A stretch of 17,116 nucleotides of DNA from JBHELB01 sp041859045. GTDB lineage: Bacteria > Hydrogenedentota > Hydrogenedentia > Hydrogenedentales > SLHB01. The notes beneath the pieces were generated by a model. The model did no database searches, had not been told where the DNA came from, and saw only the letters and a list, made by a program, of their open reading frames with translations. Of this stretch, positions 14,905 through 17,116 are shown one piece after another. A program made the position numbers and the translations under genes. Position 1 is the first letter of the stretch. Every line of letters starts with the position of its first letter. The stretch spans positions 1 to 17,116 of the forward strand of contig JBHELB010000046.1 in NCBI GenBank assembly GCA_041859045.1. Direction: 5' to 3'.

Positions 14905-15935
14905 GTCGTCAGTCCTCCTGGCGCGTTGAGGGTCGCTTCGGAGTTACGCATCTCCTCGAGACCCTTGCGGATGTATTCGTTCATATCAGCTTGAATGGCC
15001 AGGCGTGCGCCTCGCGCCGCATTGGCCACGCCTTTGGCTGTGCATGAGCCATGCAGGATGATCACAGAACCGTTGACGCCCAAGAGCGGCGCGCCCAGGT
15101 ATTCGTTGGGGTTGGTGTCTTGGCGAAGCCGCTTGAATGCGCCATAGGAGAACAGCGCGCCCACACGGCTAAAAATCGACGAGCGAAACTCACGCTTGAG
15201 AAAATGAGTCAGTAGGGCGCCGATGGCTTCGGAAGTCTTGAGCATCATGTTGCCCACAAATCCATCGCAAATGGCCACGTCGGCGTTGCCTTCAAACAGC
15301 GGACGCGGCTCGATGTTGCCGATAAAGTTGATCTGCGGCGAGGCGCTGAGATAGCGGTGCACCGTTTTGGCCACTTCGTTGCCTTTGGCCTGTTCCTCGC
15401 CGATATTGAGCAACCCCACGCGAGGATTTTCCACACCCAGCACGTGGCGCGAGTAGACCGCGCCCATCTCCGCGAAGTCGCATAGGTGGCGCGGGCTGCA
15501 ATCGACGTTGGCGCCCAGATCGAGCACGAGCACGGGCTTTTGCATTGTGGGCATGAGCTGGCAGATCGGCGAGCGCGTTACGCCGTGGACCGTGCCGAGG
15601 ATGGTGCGTGCGGCCATCATGACCGCACCCGTGTTGCCCGCGCTGACGAATCCGTCGGCCTCGCCTTGCTTGACCAGACGCAGCCCGACCAGCAGCGAAG
15701 AGTCTTTTTTTTGCCGCACGGCGACGATCGGCGAGTCGTGCATGTCCACACGCTGGCTCGCGTGAACGATAGTGATCTTGCCCCGCTTGGGATAGACCGC
15801 CAGCGCCGTCTTGATCATCTCCTCATCACCGACCAGGAGAATCTCGGTGTCGGCCGCCAAACTGGCGTCCACCGCCCCTCGCACCTCTGGCCCAGGGGCG
15901 TTGTCACTTCCCATCGCGTCAATGACGATGCGCAT
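14901..15935 (-). CDS. plsX: Phosphate acyltransferase PlsX
   Basis: A 344-residue peripheral membrane enzyme that makes acyl-phosphate from acyl-ACP, the first step of PlsX/PlsY phospholipid synthesis. The chosen start is ATG 15935: it has GAGG/GGAAGG immediately upstream and gives MRIVIDAMGSDNAPGPEV, the family's standard beginning. The frame continues 33 nt further to a GTG (15968) with no family support. Other typical segments are VSAGNTGAVM, ANVDCSPRHLCDFAEMG, NIGEEQAKGNEV, CDGFVGNMMLK and YLGAPLLGVNGSVIILHG. It follows rpmF by 125 nt and overlaps fabD by 4 nt. Confidence 0.96.
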   Translation of the reverse strand: MRIVIDAMGSDNAPGPEVRGAVDASLAADTEILLVGDEEMIKTALAVYPKRGKITIVHASQRVDMHDSPIVAVRQKKDSSLLVGLRLVKQGEADGFVSAGNTGAVMMAARTILGTVHGVTRSPICQLMPTMQKPVLVLDLGANVDCSPRHLCDFAEMGAVYSRHVLGVENPRVGLLNIGEEQAKGNEVAKTVHRYLSASPQINFIGNIEPRPLFEGNADVAICDGFVGNMMLKTSEAIGALLTHFLKREFRSSIFSRVGALFSYGAFKRLRQDTNPNEYLGAPLLGVNGSVIILHGSCTAKGVANAARGARLAIQADMNEYIRKGLEEMRNSEATLNAPGGLTT

Positions 15936-16060
15936 AGCCTTCCTCAGTCCCGGCTTCGGCCATTCCACGCGCCGGCATACTCTTCACGCCGACGCACTTC
16001 TGAATCCTCGGCGGCTCTTCACGGCACATGCGGCACGTTCTCGAGCGACGCGAGGCCGAG

Positions 16061-16237
16061 TTAGTCGGTCTGAACGACGAGGCGATCTTTGTAGTGGCCG
16101 CACTTCGGGCACACGCGGTGCGGCAGAATGCGCTCGCCGCAGCTCTGGCACTCCGTGAACACCGGGCGGCTCAGCGCGTGATGCGAGCGGCGCGTGTTCT
16201 TGCGGGTCTTACCGGTCCTTCTCTTTGGTACAGGCAC
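16061..16237 (-). CDS. rpmF: 50S ribosomal protein L32
   Basis: A 58-residue reading frame starting with GTG at 16237, with an excellent ribosome site GGAGGAG six nt upstream. The protein begins MPVPKRRTGKTRKNTRRSHH, the diagnostic L32 start, and has a CxxC...CxxC zinc ribbon (C30, C33, C43, C46: TECQSCGERILPHRVCPKCG). It begins 3 nt after the DUF177 stop, so its ribosome site lies in the end of that gene. The 125 nt between its stop and plsX show no further gene. Confidence 0.97.
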   Translation of the reverse strand: MPVPKRRTGKTRKNTRRSHHALSRPVFTECQSCGERILPHRVCPKCGHYKDRLVVQTD

Positions 16238-16240
16238 GTT

Positions 16241-16828
16241 TCACTCCTCCGAGGGTTTTTCGGGCACTTTGGGAAACATATCCCGCAACGCCGAGAACCC
16301 TTTGTTGCCTAACGGCTTATCCATATCTTCCGTCGCGCACCCGCACTGCCCCGTGTTCCAGTTCACACCGCACTGGGGGCATAGCCCCCGGCAGTCCGGT
16401 CCACACAGCAGTTTGGATGGCGTTGCCAACACCATCTCTTCCCATGCCCGCGCGCCGAGGTCGATCTCGGTCCCCGAGAACAGGGTTACATCGGCGGACT
16501 CGTCCAGCTCCGCCGAATCCATGTCCACCTCGAGCGACTCGTCCGCCGGGGGGCGCTCGACGCCATGCGCAAACACCCACACCACGTGCTCGTCGAAGTC
16601 ATGCGCCACATCAACCAAGCAACGGTCGCAATGCCCAAATACCGCGCCCGCGACCTGACCCGTAAAGACGTAGGTTTCATCCACCTCACGCAATACGCCC
16701 GAGACCCAGAGGTCTTCCGCACGCATCGGTGCGGCCCCGTCGGGGCGCAACACTTCGCTCGGCGCATGTGCCTCGACATGCAGCCCCTCGGCCGAAATCT
16801 GCGCTATCGGTATACGAAGGCTCTGCAC
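16241..16828 (-). CDS. yceD: DUF177 / YceD-family protein
   Basis: A DUF177 protein, the family of E. coli YceD, which is linked to 23S rRNA accumulation and nearly always precedes rpmF. The frame is open from ATG 16870 (209 residues), but the sigma70-like -10 box overlaps that ATG. I therefore prefer GTG 16828 (195 residues, MQSLRIPIAQISAEG), with GGGAG 11 nt upstream; GTG 16846 is a third option without a ribosome site. Cysteine pairs CDRC (67-70) and C142/C146/C150/C153 in LCGPDCRGLCPQCGVNWNTG are the family hallmark and probably bind a metal. The middle (~90-115) is acidic. Family identity is firm; the start is not. Confidence 0.9.
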   Translation of the reverse strand: MQSLRIPIAQISAEGLHVEAHAPSEVLRPDGAAPMRAEDLWVSGVLREVDETYVFTGQVAGAVFGHCDRCLVDVAHDFDEHVVWVFAHGVERPPADESLEVDMDSAELDESADVTLFSGTEIDLGARAWEEMVLATPSKLLCGPDCRGLCPQCGVNWNTGQCGCATEDMDKPLGNKGFSALRDMFPKVPEKPSEE

Positions 16829-16865
16829 GGCAAATTGGACTCCCACCCGTCTTGACAGGCGAAAC

Positions 16866-16895
16866 AACATACCAAACGAAGGTTTGGGGTGTCAA
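16866..16895 (-). promoter_or_regulatory. Sigma70-like promoter of the yceD-rpmF-plsX-fabD-fabG cluster with a palindrome in its spacer
   Basis: On the - strand a perfect -35 TTGACA (16895-16890) is followed after 18 nt by TATGTT (16871-16866, 4/6 to TATAAT). The spacer contains the inverted repeat CCAAAC-CTTC-GTTTGG (16887-16872), which could be an operator for a lipid-responsive regulator. Transcription would start near 16859, downstream of the ATG at 16870, leaving a ~30-nt leader with GGTGGGAG before GTG 16828. Confidence 0.6.
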
Positions 16896-17116
16896 ACCGG
16901 ACCTCCTGCCCGGTCTCTGCCCCGCTCCGCTCCACATCACCTGGTCCGGCGCGAGGAAGATGAGGCGAGGAACGTACAGGACATCCCCCAAGAAATGGGG
17001 TATCGGGATCGCAAGTAATTGGCCTGATATTGGTTAGGGATCGGCACAAGTGTCCGGGGTGATTTTTGGGGGATCTTTGGTCGGGTTGCAGTGGCCTCCT
17101 TGGAGCGTCAGAATCT
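16896..17116. other. Upstream region at the right edge, no gene seen
   Basis: No frame in either strand has a start, ribosome site and recognisable sequence together. A small hairpin (CCCCA 16986-16990, TGGGG 16996-17000) is present. A gene beyond the edge could end here, but nothing shows it. Confidence 0.5.

Noticed and set aside
15936..15968. Longer plsX start at GTG 15968
   Set aside because: The 11 extra residues (WPKPGLRKA) have no family counterpart, while ATG 15935 has a good ribosome site and the standard PlsX N-terminus.
16986..17000. Short hairpin CCCCA/TGGGG near the right edge
   Set aside because: Five base pairs are expected often by chance in such DNA, and it has no clear relation to a gene.
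16729..17049. Open frames on both strands at the right edge
   Set aside because: They overlap the yceD gene or its promoter, lack ribosome sites and resemble no family.

Overview
This GC-rich window shows no RNA genes, CRISPR array or mobile-element genes. It reads as chromosomal DNA from a diderm bacterium: it encodes an outer-membrane secretin, a Wzc-type tyrosine kinase and an O-antigen-polymerase-like protein. The GH172 (DUF2961) enzyme, the secretin used in a polysaccharide locus and the dispersed type II secretion/pilus gene remind me of uncultured Planctomycetes-like or Hydrogenedentota-like lineages. That placement is an inference from gene content only.

Region 1 (1-7391, + strand) is a surface-polysaccharide operon whose 5' end lies outside the window. 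In order it encodes: a bitopic membrane protein with an acidic octapeptide-repeat N-terminus and a periplasmic TPR-like domain; a signal-peptide-bearing protein that joins a Wza-type polysaccharide-export domain to a GspD/PilQ-type secretin channel; a Wzc-like co-polymerase and BY-kinase with eight consecutive C-terminal tyrosines; a Wzy/WaaL-like integral membrane polymerase or ligase; and a small atypical receiver/Fis-HTH regulator. Gaps are 3 to 57 nt. The fused secretin is the most unusual feature of the window, because it suggests polysaccharide export through a secretin barrel instead of a Wza helical barrel.

Region 2 (7450-10195, + strand) holds a GspF/PilC-family membrane protein overlapping a membrane-anchored parvulin isomerase by 17 nt, then a cytoplasmic GH172 (DUF2961) glycosidase-like gene. 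Convergent to these, region 3 (10369-13081, - strand) holds a DnaA/Hda-like AAA+ domain fused to a very long coiled coil, then (upstream of it) an RluA-family pseudouridine synthase. Each has its own visible sigma70-like promoter. An 11-bp perfect inverted repeat separates the converging genes.

Region 4 (13207-16895, - strand) is the conserved ribosome/lipid cluster yceD (DUF177)-rpmF-plsX-fabD-fabG. It has a promoter at its head, a 14-bp hairpin just past fabG, and neither fabH nor acpP in the usual places. The yceD promoter overlaps the longest-ORF start, which moves the likely true start 42 nt downstream. Between regions 3 and 4 lies a noncoding stretch with a copy of a dispersed intergenic repeat I recognise from many uncultured bacteria. 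The last ~245 bp (16872-17116) contain the promoter but no gene I can support.
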